Positions 25,829 to 40,800 of a stretch of DNA of 64,000 nucleotides are shown here, in pieces. Under the pieces are notes generated by a model. That model had not been told where the DNA came from and ran no database searches. It worked only from the letters and a program-made list of their open reading frames with translations. The number at the start of each line of letters is the position of its first letter. The first letter of the stretch is position 1. A program made the position numbers and the translations under genes. Source of the DNA: Strix aluco (Eukaryota; Chordata; Aves; Strigiformes; Strigidae); NCBI RefSeq assembly GCF_031877795.1, contig NC_133948.1, positions 11,578,948 to 11,642,947 on the forward strand, read 5' to 3'.

Positions 25829-28800
25829 CTGGAAAGAGAAAGAAAGAAAGAGGTAATAATAACACCCTGTTAACTCCTCCTCATCCTGGCTATTTGAGTG
25901 TTGGCAGACAGGCCCACAGCTCTCCACAGGAACATCTTGCAGTTACATATTTGTTTTAATACAGAGTATAATATCAGCAGGCATATTAAATCTTGGAGTG
26001 CTTCAGAGACACTCTTTTCAGCTTCCAGGGTATAACAGTGGTGTTGGTGTTCCACTGCACTGAAAAAATCTGACCTATAATTTGCCATTCCTCAATCAAA
26101 AACGTACAAAACAGCCTCTAACACAGCCTGTATGTTTGAATTGTCTGCATCGCTTCAAAAGGCAGCAGTGCCAAAGGAATCTGAATTTAGCAAAGAATTT
26201 TGTTATGCATTAGTGAGGGTGGTTTAAGTGTTGAGCATCGCAGATAAACACTGATGGTCCTTTTATCCCAGGCTAGCAATATGGCGCTGCGAGACAGCTC
26301 TCAGAAAAATCTTACTGTGCACAAAGAGGAAGGATACAGGATGTGCACATAACTGACGTTTTTTCATGAGAAGCTGTATTAGTACAGATGCAAACTGAAC
26401 TGCCTGAAGAAATGCAGTTCTATAAACAGTCTAAAATGTCTGTGTAAGGGTGAAAGTTGTTTAAAATCCTGTCATGAAAACACAGAGGGATGGCGGAACC
26501 AGGCCGTGCTAGAGGACTGCCAGTTCCCAGATACTGCCTTCACAGGATTTTACCTGGGACATGACTTCTAGCGACCAGCTATCAGTCATTGTGATAGGCT
26601 GCGTTGGGTTAGCAGGGATTTTACTGTCCTTCTCTGAAGGTCTGAGCAGTGTTGGTCCAAAGACAGTTGCAAGATTATGCAGGGACATCTTGTTAACGCT
26701 TTCCCTCTCAGCAACCCTGGCAGAAGAAACAATGAACAAGGCAGATATTTGTAAATACCTGAGTTTGGAAGTGTCCTTAAATAAGAAACCTTATTTATTC
26801 CTTTTGTAAAAAGTTTTAGATACATTCAATCAACCACTCTCCGTATGTGCCTAAAGGAACTTTATATATAAGCAAATACCTTGATCTGACACAACCACAG
26901 TCTCCAGGGACTCTACAGACATGATTTAAACTTGGAAGAGGAACTCCTGCCTACTGTCTGGCCAGGCAGAAGTGGGACAGGAATAAAGTAATCTTTTTCA
27001 TCCCAGCTTTATGAATGAGAAACTGTGGCACAAAGGTTAAAAAATTTACCCAACGGCAGAACAGTCTGCAGCAGAAACACATGTAAAACCCAGATTTCCT
27101 GGATTTTAATCCAGAACCTCAGTCACAAGATTATTTTTCATCTCTCCAGTGACAGCCTCTGGTATGTACAAAACACATATGTAAATTAACACATTGTGCA
27201 TGTGTTAAGCAAGCGTTTTGCATTACTATCAAACACATGGAAATACTCCTTCACAGTTACAACCGTATTACAAAGCCATAGACAAGATCAGAAAGACTAG
27301 TCGAAGCAAGGAGTTGACAACTCCAGTTAGCAGAAGTACAAAGCTGCAATTTTAAAAAATACATTATGTTAGATTGCAAACACCTTTTGAGACAGGGCTC
27401 ACAAGTCCTTAAACATGGCCAAAGCTTCACAATTTATACTAAAACCTTTCCCAATCTTTGTCTCCAGATGCAGGTGCAGTTTTGCAGTGATATTGCACCA
27501 GGAATTTGCATTTGCACTAGATAAGCCCCAAGACTTTTGTTAGCCCTTTCCTCCACTTCTAATCCTGAGTATGAGTGGAAATAGATTCAGGATTTAGTGC
27601 CTCACTAACTGAGTATGAGACAATAGTTGTCTGATGAGCATTCACAGCAAATCAGCAAATGCTTCTTCATTTGCATGATTCAGCACAAATTCAAGGAAAA
27701 GGCTCCCCTTTTCAAATAATGATGCTTTACACGTTAAATAGGTGTCTAAAGGATCCACATGTTACCTTTTTAAATGGTCCAGAAGGAAAAGGAATGTCAC
27801 AAGGTTGGGTTCTGGAAGCGATAACAATAGATTCAACATACAGCTTTCCTTTGCAACAGGATCTGAAAGTGCTACAAGACAGAAAATAACAAAACTTCAC
27901 CATAGGCAGTGAACAAGAATTTGACTGACTGCATAATTTCCCAGAAGAACAAACATGGATGGTCCCGAACAGACTGTAATTCCACCATAGGCTGGAAGGT
28001 CAGAGCTGCACATCAATACCCCACAGGACCTCTTTCCTTTATGTCATAGACACATAGAGAATCCTTTTCTCTCAAGCAGTTCAAGGGCTTTCAGATTTTC
28101 AACCGTTACGATGGTTCTCCCCTACATCAAGACAGGATGAGGTATACCCGCCCCCCGCCAAGAGGGCGTCCCCGCAAGGCCGAATGGGCCAAACAGCACA
28201 CACAGCCTCAACAAGAAGGCTGGCATTCCATTCTTTACCTACCCTTCAGAAACCTGGACATTGTCAGCTTACAAAAAAAGCACAGCAATTGCCCATATTC
28301 AAGTGCATAGGAAGATGTCGGCATTCCAATGCTCGTTTCTGAGCTCCATTTCACTTCCCTAACAGCCTGCTCCAGGCTTGTGTCCAACACTGTAAATATG
28401 TGTTTTGTATTGCTTTAGGAGCAGCCTCCTACGGAAGAGTTTGGGTTACCAAGGGTTATTTCTGCTACTACTTACCAATGCCCTCAGCAAAGTTGGGGTA
28501 CAGTTCGTCTGTGAAGAGGGGTTCAGGCAGTTCCCGGAAGTACAGTTTCAAGGTGCCTGCAATGGCATTAACATCCATCTCGCTCATCATCACTGACACG
28601 TCTTTGTTATCTGAAAGAGAGAAGAGGGGAAGCAGGGTAACGAAGCTGCTGGCCTTGCATCCGTTCTTTTTCTTGCCTTGGGTCTCTTTGTTTATCCTTT
28701 GTCTTTGCCCAAATAGCTGAGAGTTTTCCTGTTTACATTTCTACAGATGAAATGAGCTACCTTCTGACAACCAAGAAGTGCTGCACAAATTACTGCAAAG

Positions 28801-31800
28801 AGTTTATAGCTTTAAATCAAGTTGAGGGAACCTCACACTACCCAGGGTTAGTTATGCTGTGCCAGCAACCGCAGCCTGATCTGGCACAAGCCCTGCTTCA
28901 CTGTATTTATATGCATTTCAACTTTTGTTAGCAACAACTGTTGTTATTCCAATTCCCTGCCTCTAACAGCTTAGAATAAGAGACTCAGAGGCTGTCTAAC
29001 TCCCCACTGAGTGTAGCTAAAGTACACAGGCAATTCAGGGCTCATATTTCAGTTTTGTTACTATTAAGAACAACAAAACCACCCCCTTTCCCTAAAACAA
29101 ACAGACCAACCAGCAGAGCCAGTGCTGGTTTCATGAAGCTTAGTGTAAAACAGCATTTATTATAAATGAAAAAAGTGAAACACCCTTACTTGCACTAGTG
29201 AAGATTTGGTAGCTTAGAGGGATTGAAAAGAAAATACAAGAAGGAAGAACTTTCACAAAATAAGTGAAGAAAAAGTGCAGGGAGGGTGAATTTGGGCAAC
29301 TGGCACAGGCCTCATGACTGCTTGCATCAAAAGGGTGTGGTTTGAGCGGTCCTTGGACCATCATGTGGAGGCTGGAAGTAGGACAGAATTTCACTTTTTG
29401 CACCTCAGCAACTTGGAGGTGTTTCATCTGCCTGATCTTGGATGCCTTTTGAGACATACATGCCCTTCTTTTAAATGCAGCACCAGTAAGGAGCCCTTTT
29501 CTGCTCAAGATCAAAGAAAGCTTTACAAAGGTTGGTCAAAATTATCTAATTTTACAATCTGCACACACCAATCTAGGCAGAGTTAAGAAGAGAACTCAGG
29601 AGCCCTGACCACCCAAATTCAGTTTTGTAAACAGCCTTCCTAGTAAACCTTAGAGCATTGTTTTTGCTGTCTTCCTTTCACAAAGCAGTCTTAATTTCAG
29701 GGACTTCTATTAATTTGAAGACCTCACAACTGTGAGGAAATTACACCTTCCGATTGCTGCCGCTTCCCCCGAGGAAGGCGTCTGCTATTTACAAAGATTT
29801 GGGAAGGGAGGCAAACCCACCATTTTATGTGTGCTGGGAAGAACAACAAATGCATTATTTAGTGTAAGGATCCATCCCATCTTGGGTTATATCTGTAGCT
29901 GAAGAATATTAATAAAATATGAAGCCAGGGTTAAAATTACTCTTGTGTAAGAATTTCTACCTCTTAATGCTTCTTGGGGAACAGAAGTTTAAAAACAGCA
30001 TAGCCACCTGACCGGGGTGCAAGTTCTCACAGTGCAAAGGAAAAGATCAGACACAAATACTTACTGACATCAAAGGCAGCTTTCAAAGCCTGGATATCGG
30101 TTGCAACCCCAGAGACACGGTAGATGCCCACCTCCTCCATTCCACGCCGCTCTATCTCCTCCACACACTGGCGCACTATGTAAGGCACCTTCGATCTCTC
30201 TCTCCTTAAGAAAGCCAGACAGAAGAGTTCAGTACAGCCCACCCTCTCCATGGTCATTACCCCAGCCAGCTAGGGCTGGCTAAAATCACCCCAATGTTTT
30301 GCTGTGCAAAACTCATCTAGAAAATGGGGTGGGAGAGAGTCTGAGCTGGCAATCCAGACTGAGCTGAAATACTCCATTTAAAACTGGAGAGGGTTCTCTG
30401 ACTGTCTCAGCCTGGCTCTGGCTGTTCTGCAGCTGCCCTGAGCACTTGAGCTTCTGGCTGGATCCCAGTGCCCTGAAAGTCTGTGACTCCACACAAGTAA
30501 CCAGAGGATTCCCAAACAGACCTCGGATACATAGCAACGCTGTTGCTTTCCAGTTAATGCAGTTCCATAGGGAGGAAGTCCCACACTTCCCAAACTCTAT
30601 AACAGAACAAACAGGTTTCTTCTGGCAAACGATTCATGACAAAAGATCAGGGGTTAAAATAATACAACAGGATCCAAAGAACTTGAACATTTCCGATTAT
30701 GGAAAGGAAACGTCACTGTTCATTGGCTATGGAAATCTGTGACCCAGTCAGCTAACTACAGAGAAAAGGAGCAAGGGGTATTTCTGGAACTCAGGGAAGT
30801 AAACACCCTGGGTTTCAAAGCCTGTGTGCACACTGGTTTTTACCCCTGAAAAAAAAAGCAGCTCAGAGAATTTACAGCATCTCCTTTCTGCAGCCACAGC
30901 CATCTACACTACTACCCGAGTGGGGCAGACTGGACTGACAAATCCTGCAGTGGGTGCAACCCACGGGCCAGTTCACTTTCCAAAAAAAAAAAAAAAAAAA
31001 AAAAAATAACAGAGAGAAATGTGACCCATCAGCTCACTTGGTGACAATAGCGATCTTGACCCCGAACACCCCAGTCTGTTTCCGGGATGGCATCCTTTTC
31101 AGGCTAAACTCCCGACTGGTAAACTTCACCGACAGCTTCACTTCAACCTGAATAGAAGAGAACAGCTGTTACCTTTCAAACATTTTCTTTTCTATGCTGC
31201 AATGAAGAGCAAAGAAATAAAGCACGTAAGAGGTACAGAAGCAGTGCTAACTTCTGTTTTCCATACTTACTCCATTCATTGAGATGACTGTGCGTTGCCA
31301 ATCTTTGTCCTGCAATGCCTGTGGGTCCAGCTGAAAAACATGGAAGTTACTCATGAGCTAGAAACAGAGAAATCAGCTATCCTGAAAGGCTTCTGCAAGT
31401 GGGCACAGCACTACCACTTTCAGCATGCTATTTCTTTTCCACAGGAAAACACACATTCCAAGGTCTCCCAGGTTTCAGGTAATGGCACACTCAGATATTG
31501 TGCAGTTCTCTAAGCAGGGCCAATGAGGACTCACACACATGGAAAATACAGCAACGTGGGTGCAGTGTCTGCTCACCAACAAAGGCAACCTCAGTGAGCA
31601 AAATCAATGTTTGAAACCCAATAACCTCAGCTTTCATAGGACGACAGACTGCATTCATTGCTGAGGCACAATAGGCACGTTAACAGCCAAATTTGTCCCA
31701 TTCCATATGGCTAGGAGTCAGAAAAGGGGAGGAGAAATTTCTGAAATAACTTATTTGAAATAGAGGAAACTGTCTCCCTCTGCAGTTTTCTAGAGACAGG

Positions 31801-34800
31801 TGAGGTTGGATGAGTGTGAAATTACTGCACTGAAATAAGAAGCCAGGCTGAAGAACCTCATAGCTCTTGGCTACGAAGCTAATAGCTTCCAGGAAGGACT
31901 ACGTTCCACTGAAGAAAAAAAGACATAATGACCCTAACAGTGAGATCAAGGAAGAGAAATATGAAGTGATCCACAGAGACACAAGTAATTTTAAACAAAC
32001 CAAACCCCTCTCACAATCTGACGGAGGAGAAATGGAGAAAATCAGCCCAGAAAACATGGAAAGTCCTTCTCCTTCAACCTGCCTATTCCTTTTCCTTTCA
32101 ACTTAAGCATGGCGGCAGGAAGAACACCTGGCCCCACTACTGCAAGAATTCATTAAGCAGAAACAAGTCCTGAAGCAAAGCCCTGATCTCCCATTTTCAG
32201 CTTTGCTTTGAGTGGGCAGTTGTGAGGCTGGGGAGCAGCTGACTCAAGTACTCAAACATCCCCCAGCAATGCCAATACTGCCTGGGAGAGTCCAAACGCA
32301 TCTGAACGTCTGGAGAACAGCACTTTGCTCAAGCTAGACTGGCAAAAGAGAAAAGAGCTGTCTGCATGGGGACTTGTATCAGCAATCAGAACCAGCCAAA
32401 GGAAGCAGACTTCCGTGCCTCCCGCGATGGCTTTGTAACACTTGGCTCTTCAACAGAGACACAGTAAGACCGGAAGGAGGCAACTGCACTAGACCCTGTG
32501 TTTTGAGTTTACTGTTGTCAGCAAACAAAGAGACACTCAGTAACTAGAGCTCTTTCTGCAGCACAGCTCCTCCCTCTCACAGAGCTCCATGCAAAAGCAG
32601 AGTTCTCTGACAGGCAGAGGTAAATGTTGAAACAACGGCAGCTGCAGTACATCCTGGGAGAGTTCAAATGCAGTCATGCTCGCGCTCTCAAATCATCAAC
32701 AAACTAGCCCAATACTGCTGACAGCTACCGAGACAAGTCCCCCTACACCCTTCCCCCTCCCCAAAAAAGACAACCAGCAGAGAGAAAAATTTCTCCCTGT
32801 TTGCTCACACTGCAGAGACCCCAAGAAGCAACAGACAAGCAAGTCAGGCCAACCTTATCTCTGCGCACTTTGTTACGGACGTGAGCCCACAGCGGGACGC
32901 TGCCAGCACACACATGCTTTCCCGTCGAATTGGATCGGTTCCTGTAGGTGCAACTCTGGCAGAAATTCCTGAAGACCCCTTGTAAGGAATAGTCAGTAAC
33001 CAGTAGCTCCCACATTTTGGGACTGCACAAAGGTCCAGGAGGCCAGTGGGCAGCCGTGCTTAGCTTCAGAGCTTCAGCAAACCCAAATAACAGACTGCTT
33101 GCCAACAGGGTTTGCTTATAACTCTGGTGGAACAGATCCGCCCCCGCCTCTGTGGCTGGCCAAGGTCCCTACAAGCTGGCCAGAATCTAGGTTGTTCTTC
33201 CCTGAATTTCCGTGCTGGAAGTTTGGTTTCTTTCAACAACTGCATTCTTTCCCAGAATCAAGAGGAAACCATTTCTGAAGTGTCTGGTTTCCTACGAAGA
33301 GCAACCATGCTTAGTATTCCTGAAAGCTTTATCTCCAGCTGCCTAAATAGTCATCTCGTTAAGCTGCCAAAATGGCCCTGCTGATAGACACAGCCACAGC
33401 TGATCCTCCAGCTCAGAAGCCGTTTTCCTTATGCACTTAGAATGGAGTCACTGAGAGTGTATTATTTATAGCAGGGAGAGGCTGCTTAAGACTGAAGGGG
33501 AAAGAGGGTTTTGAGTATTTGCCAAAAAAGAGTTCAGCAGGGTCCAGTTACAGTTTGTTTAAGCTAACAGGTATTACTGGTTATCTCTCAGTGATAACCA
33601 CTGTACAAAATTAAAGCAAGTAAATAGCTAATAAAAAGTACAAGCCAAAGTCCTACTCTGTCTCAAGAACGAATATCATATGGCTGCAAAGGACTAGCAG
33701 AAGCAGTGTGCTGGAGCTGAGAGCTTGCAGAGACTCTTCCTTGCTGGGTAACTACTGCGAGTGTACCTGCTGCCACCTCGTGCTCCCTTCCCTCTGGACT
33801 CTGTTGCAGGGCTGGTGGGACCCCCACACACCCCACCTGCTGTTTGACTCCTGCTGGAGAACAGCTTATATTGAGGAGACAGTTAGGGAGAACAAGCACC
33901 AGGGAGTGGGCCTGGCTGACCAGAGCCAGCCCTGCATAAATCACTGGCAATAACAACAGCAATTAAAAACAAAAAATCCCCCCCCCAGGTGCTTTTTAAA
34001 TAACAAAGCAAAATGATGAAAGCTAATAAAAGAGCAAAGCTTGAATAAGCTCTCAGCAACTGAGACAGGAAGATCAGGTCTAACAGTCTGATAAAGTCAC
34101 CATAAGACATAACAAGAGTCAACAGGAAGCTAAGAATGTCATTTAGACTTTGAGCAAGCTTTCAGTCCTGCACCCTACAGACGACTGACCTTCTAAGGCC
34201 AGCAAGAGCAGCACCGGGGAAGGGCAGCTGGAGCAGACAGGGTACAAACAGACTGAAGACAAAGAGAGTTCGCGGGTGTGATGCTCCAGCATAGAGAGGG
34301 CCTGTGACAAATGGGGTCATGCTGTCTTCTGGTCTGGTTTGGAGATCAGTGACCTGGAAGAAGGAACACTGAGTAGAATAACGCAATCTACAGACAGCGT
34401 GCCAAAAGGAGGCTGCTCTGAGCGAGCAAGCACATAGTGCTCGCTTTGCCAGCTCAAGCAGGGGGAGGCACTGTGAAATGGCTGCCTCTGCATTAATTTG
34501 ACAGTGAAATGTACTGCACCTCTAAACATTTCCTTCAAACAATTGCTTGGTTTGAGTGACAAAAGGACCTGTCCCATCTCCACTGAAACAGTGAAAAATT
34601 GTGTTGTTTCCATGACCTATGCAAATAGGACAGACGTGCTAAAACCCTCAAAGACTGTATCCCACGGGCTTGTGTGCACAGTCCCCACCAAAAGCCCATG
34701 CTGCACAGGAAAAATACAAACCAGTTTGTCTTTACTCCCCCAGCACCTCCAGGCCCCCTGTGGCCTGTTCTTTGGCACTTACAGCGGCAAGCTACATCCC

Positions 34801-37800
34801 CAAATTCACTAATGAATCAAGCAAATGCCTGTCTATCCTGCACAAAACACAAAAAAACCAAAGCAGCTCAGCACCACAGGGATTTCTGAGTGCAAATCTC
34901 TGGCCCTCGCAGCAGCTTAGCTGAATTAAGACAGACAATTAGCGTATAGCAGTTGGGTGTAGCTGAGTGCGCAGAACACAGAGTGGTGAGGACCAGGGAG
35001 AAAGGCAAACTGAGCATGCTGGTCAATGGCAAATGCAAGCCAGGCACTAGGGAGGGTGTCTGTGCTCTGCCTTAGGAAACCACCACAGCGAGCTTGGTGA
35101 TTATTCTTTTACCCCAGAAGAGAAAACATACAGAAAGAGAAAAAAACCAAAGAAGCATCAGTAGAAATGAAATGCCTGGGAGCAAGGACTGAGGCAACCT
35201 TAAGGTTAGTGTGTTTTATGCTATTTATTCACATTACTTCCTCCCTTTATTAAATCTCCCTGGCAACTTTACACTCCATCAATTTTTAATTGTAACTGAT
35301 GTGACATACATGTTGTCAGAGTCTCACTGCTGCTGAAAACTCCCAGTCCAGCCATAACCCCATTCTTCTTAAAGCTCCCCACTGACATGTTAATCTTTCC
35401 CACCATCACCCTTTAGACATGACCCATTGCCTTCTCCATTTCCACCCTATTTTCATTGCTGGGATACTGTTCTGCATGAGCAAACTGTTTAAATGAAGTT
35501 GAGTGTGTAAAAGGTTTTCTGAGTTGACACTTGGGCGGTACAGCATGTGACAATCTGTTTTACATGGAAAACAACCTAGATGTCTGAAATAGCCATGTGC
35601 ACTGCTATGAGACATCCCAGATAATTAAGCAGATAAGAGTGATTGTTTTGCATGGCAACAGAGGAATGGTGTTGCACTGCTACCACAGAATGACTGATCT
35701 AAGGTCATATCCTCCCTGATTTTCCAGCACTGCTGTGAGAGAGAAGGAAATGGTTTGCCTGAGCTGATCATGCAGAAGAAAAAACAACAAAGGAAACAGC
35801 ATTTCTAGGAGGCACCGACTGGAGGAGACAGATCACAGGATGAAGTATCAGTTTACTCATGCAGTCTGTTCCCAAGGCAGAGGCCAGCTTTGCTGACATA
35901 TGTGCCCACTTAGATGCAAGTGTCAGGACCAAACAAAAGGCTGCCACACTCAAAACGTGTGGATGTGCCTGACACATTAAGTGCAAAATTCAAAGAGTGG
36001 AAGGGCCAGCCTTGCAAGTGCTGAAGGTAACAACAGAAAAAAAAAAAAAAAAATTACAAATAGAGAGTCCAACATGAGAAGAGCTGATGCTTACAACTGA
36101 ACTGAGACTCATGTTTCCTCCTATAAGACGATGTCCATTTCTTCCTCCCCCAAATCCCCCAGTAATTTCAGTTTCACAGTGTACCCAGGAATAGTACCTT
36201 CTCCCTGTATTTCTCATGCCCAAGATGTAACAGAAGCCCCCAGCCATGCGTGCTGGCTAGTTAAACACTGCACATCCAGTGCTGCCATTCCCAGAAAGTC
36301 TGATGAGGACTTCACTTCTACATTTACAGGAGGTTCTCCCATATTAAAACCTCGTGGTTTTATTTTTCAGGGATAAAACTTGCAGGTTGGCAAGCAATGA
36401 AGCTCTTGCATGTAGCTATAAAAAGAGGTAAATAAAATATTCCATAGGAAAAGAAAATATGAGCAATGGGAGCTATTAAAATTGCTGCCCATTCCTGGAA
36501 GCTTCTGACCACATGGACCAATTTCCAGTCTTCCTTCCTCCAGTGCCATTATGTAACGGAGAGATTTAATAAACATTTCACAGCCAAAACAGTCCTCGTC
36601 TCCTTGATGCATTGTCTTTATCACTGCAGCTCAGAGAATTTGGTGAGTCAAAAATCCCAGCAGTGGGAAGTTGCAGATTTACAATAATACATGGCTTAAC
36701 AATACATTGCAATTTAGCCAACACAGAAATTTCCCTGTTTTCATCAGCAGGAGGATGCAGACACGACTCTTCATGTTCCCAGAGTTTTTAGCTAAAGGGA
36801 ATTTAGGAAAAAAAACCTCATCCAACTTCACAGACTTTACCTTTACACAAGGCAGACTTTGGCTGAATAATGACAATGCAATGACAACAACAACAAAGCA
36901 GAAAGCCCTAGATACGCTAGCAACTGTAAAGTTAACAAAATTTAATGTAAAAGCACCTGGGAAAATCCTGGAAGAAAATGAGTATGAGACCAGTGACTGG
37001 AAAAGATGCTGACAGCATTAATACAGCTAACCTTCAGCCACAGATTGTATTTGATTTTGTTGCTGCATTATTATGATTTGAAAAATGGTGTTTGCTTTAA
37101 AAATAAAACTAAAACAAAATAAAAACCCTTAATAATTCTTATCAACCCAGAATCTTACCAGACTCTTACGACTTCTCTTTGCATTATTCCCTAGTGTTAA
37201 ATAGTTGTGTGATGGGACAGAAATCAGAGTTATGAGGATGTTCTGAGAGTTCACCAAGTGTCTTTACAAATTGCAAGGGGGGATTTACTGCAAGCAAGAC
37301 AACTTTCACATTTGTCTTTTATTATAGAATAGAATGCAACTTTTGCACATTCATCAAAAACTTTTTTTTTTCCACTTTCCACTGTTCAGATTTCTCTAAA
37401 AGAATCAAGATGCAATTAATATTCAAGTATCACCAAAGAGTATTTTTACTTATTAAGTATAAAATGTTTTAACAGAATGTATAAGTACTGTGTATAAAAA
37501 TGCCCACTCTGGTGAAAAGCAGTTGTTAAAAATTTAAAAGATTTTACTCATTTTTTAATTATTCTATGTAAAATATTTGAAAAATTTAGAGGGTCAGTGA
37601 TTTCAGGGTTTTCCATTATAAGCACACAAATCTCCAGGGCATTTCAGGGCTGAAAACTTGCTCTTTTGTAGTTGCTCAACTCCACGGAAGATAAGCTTTT
37701 GCTAGCAGAAGGGACGTACACATTTCTGGTTAGCCTGAGACACATACATAGGAGGCACCCTGTACTAGCATTTATTGATTTGTACGCAAGTTTTCTTTGT

Positions 37801-40800
37801 TTGGCAACAAAAGCTTTCCCTGAAAACAGTATGGCAGCCTCAGGGCTGCAAGGAGGGAGGGAAAGGAACAGGCCTAATGAATCTCATTTAAACAATGAAC
37901 CCTCCTAGAGTAAAGGTGAGATGCGATCCTGCAGGTGCTCTCAGTCAGAGCTGTTTCTGAAATCCCAGAAATGGCCTTGGCCTGTGTGACCATCACTCAG
38001 ACGCTGGAGAAAGCTGTCATCCATGGAGTGATGAAGAGTGAAACGTAAATGGAGGAGAATTGGTGGTATTTTTCAGCATGCCAGAAAGGAAGAGGTATCT
38101 GGGCAGGGTCTCTGCTCTGTACAAAGAATGTGTCCTCAGAGCAAGCATTTAAACACCCTCCTAAAGCCGTGGACAGACAGTGCAACAAACTGGAAGAAGA
38201 GGGGGAACATATGTTCTCCATGTCGACCTCCACTGATGGCCCGATTTCTCCTGCATGGAGCTTTAACACTTTATCACACAGCAGCTCCCGGAGAGCAGCA
38301 TCCGTTTGCAATCATCTCATCACCTCCCCTATTGTATTACAAATTTGCCACATAGACAAAGTGTCCCATGCTGATTCTCAGCGCTGGAAATCTCTCTCAG
38401 AGGCAGCCTGCTGTCATGGACACTATGCTCTGGACATGGCAGTTATCAGGACAATAAGCCAAGGCCTTGCTATCACATCAATCAGCTTCCTGCACGTACA
38501 GAAGGTAGCATTTCTTCCACATGATTTACAGAGGGGAGATAGTATATTCATTGCTTCATCTTTTGTCACAAATGGAGCATTCTCAACAGTGCCCAGGGCT
38601 CAGTGACAGTGCAGTTACTATATACTGTGCTAGAAGTTTTGAAGTTAACAGGCAAATCAGAGATCAAAATGTAAATTTTCGTGAAAAAGCATCTGTTCCA
38701 TAAGGGTACTGAAATAAGCTTAGGGGACAAGGCAAGAGGGGTAAAAGCTGTTGACTTCCCACCTGTGAATCACACGGTATACCCCATAATCTGGAGGAAA
38801 ATCTCCAATGCTGAGACAATCGGAAGGCAGAAAAAAACCTCCCTGATGCACTCCAGGATTCAAAAGTCCTGTTATGTTTTGCAGTATGGGTGGCAGGAAT
38901 GAGTTAAGCACAGTCTTACCTGGATTTGTCCTTTCCCCATTATTCGATCTGTGCTCTCTCCATCCTCTTTGGTGAGCTTGGTTTTGTTGTAGCACTTTTC
39001 ATAGCACAGAATCCGCAGAGTCTGTGAGCCTTCCAGCTCAATCTCAAACTCCTGCAGGGCACCAGGAAAGGAAAGAGCAATGAATACATCACAGCAGGAC
39101 ACCAGTCTCCTAATAATCAATCTAGTCTCCTTAAAACTCATCAGGAGGGAGCATTTAAGGACTGATCAAAACCTCCTCCCTAACGAGCTGGTCTAGAAAC
39201 AAACTGAAATTCTATTTTGTATATGTGGTGGGGTCAAATCAGAGACTAAGATGGTTGACTCCTTAGTCAGGTTCCACTGAGTTTCAGCAAAGCATCATTT
39301 GGAGAAACAAACTCGCCCACCTTCCTTGTACTTAATTTTGCTCCCCAGCAGGTTTGAGTTGGCTGTAAACAGGCAAAATGTCTATAGCTAATTCTTCCCC
39401 CTCACAACAAATAAACAAATCCACCTCCTTCTTCAACATACTTTCATTTGTCTTTAAAAAAAAAAAAAAAAAAATCAAACATGCATCTGTTTAAATGATG
39501 AAATGCTGGACAAGACTCATTTGTACTGAAATGTTTGTTTAACTGTAGCTAATTCCAGATAAAATCTGCAAGCCCTGACAGCCAAATGAACCTGGCATAA
39601 AAGTGTTTTCTGAGAGGCAGCATATGCAGTGCTGAGGATGCAGCAAGTTCTTCCACTTGCGGTTTTCTGCCCATCATGCATTGATGTTTGGCACATGGAA
39701 CAAGTCCCATTAAGAAAAATCCAACCTACCTCATTCCAGTTGGGCTCTGTGGTATCTCTGTAAACTCTAGTTTTAGCCTTGTTCACAAAATACCCGAAAG
39801 AATCCACCTCTAATGTGCAGTACAAATCTGAGCAGGGGAGACAGGGACAGAAACTTTTAAAAATTTCTAGAATCTCCTAACTTGCATTAATTACTTTCTG
39901 GGTGTGTCTTCATTTGCATCTTCTTTGTATTAGTACCAGTAACACTGTCCAGCACAAATCTCATCATCTGGGCCAGCAGAGTTGCCTTTATGAAGCTGAA
40001 GTACCAACACAGCTGTATAAATGACCTCAGCACAGACAAGCCCTTCACCTCTACCAAGAATCAGGTGTATGCTATATCCAATATTTCCCAAATGAACCCA
40101 CAATGAGCAGAAGGTGTACACCAATGAGAAATGAAACATCCCCAGGTAGATACTGGCCCCCATCAACACATCAGAACCGGTTTCACTGAGAACAGCATCA
40201 GTATAACATCCCTCAGAGAGTAGGGTAGCAGCCAGCCATCAAAAACTCATTATCTTCATAAATTGCTTAATTATGTGGTATCTGGTGTTTTTGAAGAGCT
40301 AGTAATGAGCTGTAGACATTGTCCCTGTTTGTAGGTTATGTTGTAAGTGAAGTCAGTGGTTCAGCAGGAGGAAGGCTAACAGAAAGCACCGACATCCAGT
40401 CCACTCCTTTCCTCCTGAGGCTGCATGCGCAGCTTAGATAAGAACAGGTTCCCCAGCCACATGGCTAGGAAAGCTTTGCAGCTTTTCCTAGATTATCTTC
40501 ATCAACAATTGAAAAGCATGTTTATTTCTAAGAGGTGTCCTCTTCACTATTTTTTCACCTTTTTTGATCCTTCTGTCAGATCACTCCCCTGAATTTTTAC
40601 AGCTCTTTCTTCACACCAGTAATTCTGGATGTCAGAGAATGCTTTCCATTCTTTCATTGCAAAATGAAACACAGTTGAAAGAGTTCAGGATAAGGGCTGA
40701 CTTGTATCTAAAACTGTTTGGTAATTAGCAAACACTGCTTAAAAAACACACCAACAGACTAGGCCTAAAAAATAATGCTGCATGCTTGATCCTGATCTTT

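Noticed and set aside
30205..30257. An ATG-started frame running into exon 19, as if a short RhoGAP-only protein began here
   Set aside because: Residues before the acceptor are intronic and unlike BCR. The splice phase with exon 18 fits exactly.
33578..33600. 8-bp inverted repeat (GGTTATC ... GATAACC) in intron 16
   Set aside because: Short arms and no context; expected by chance several times in a window this size.
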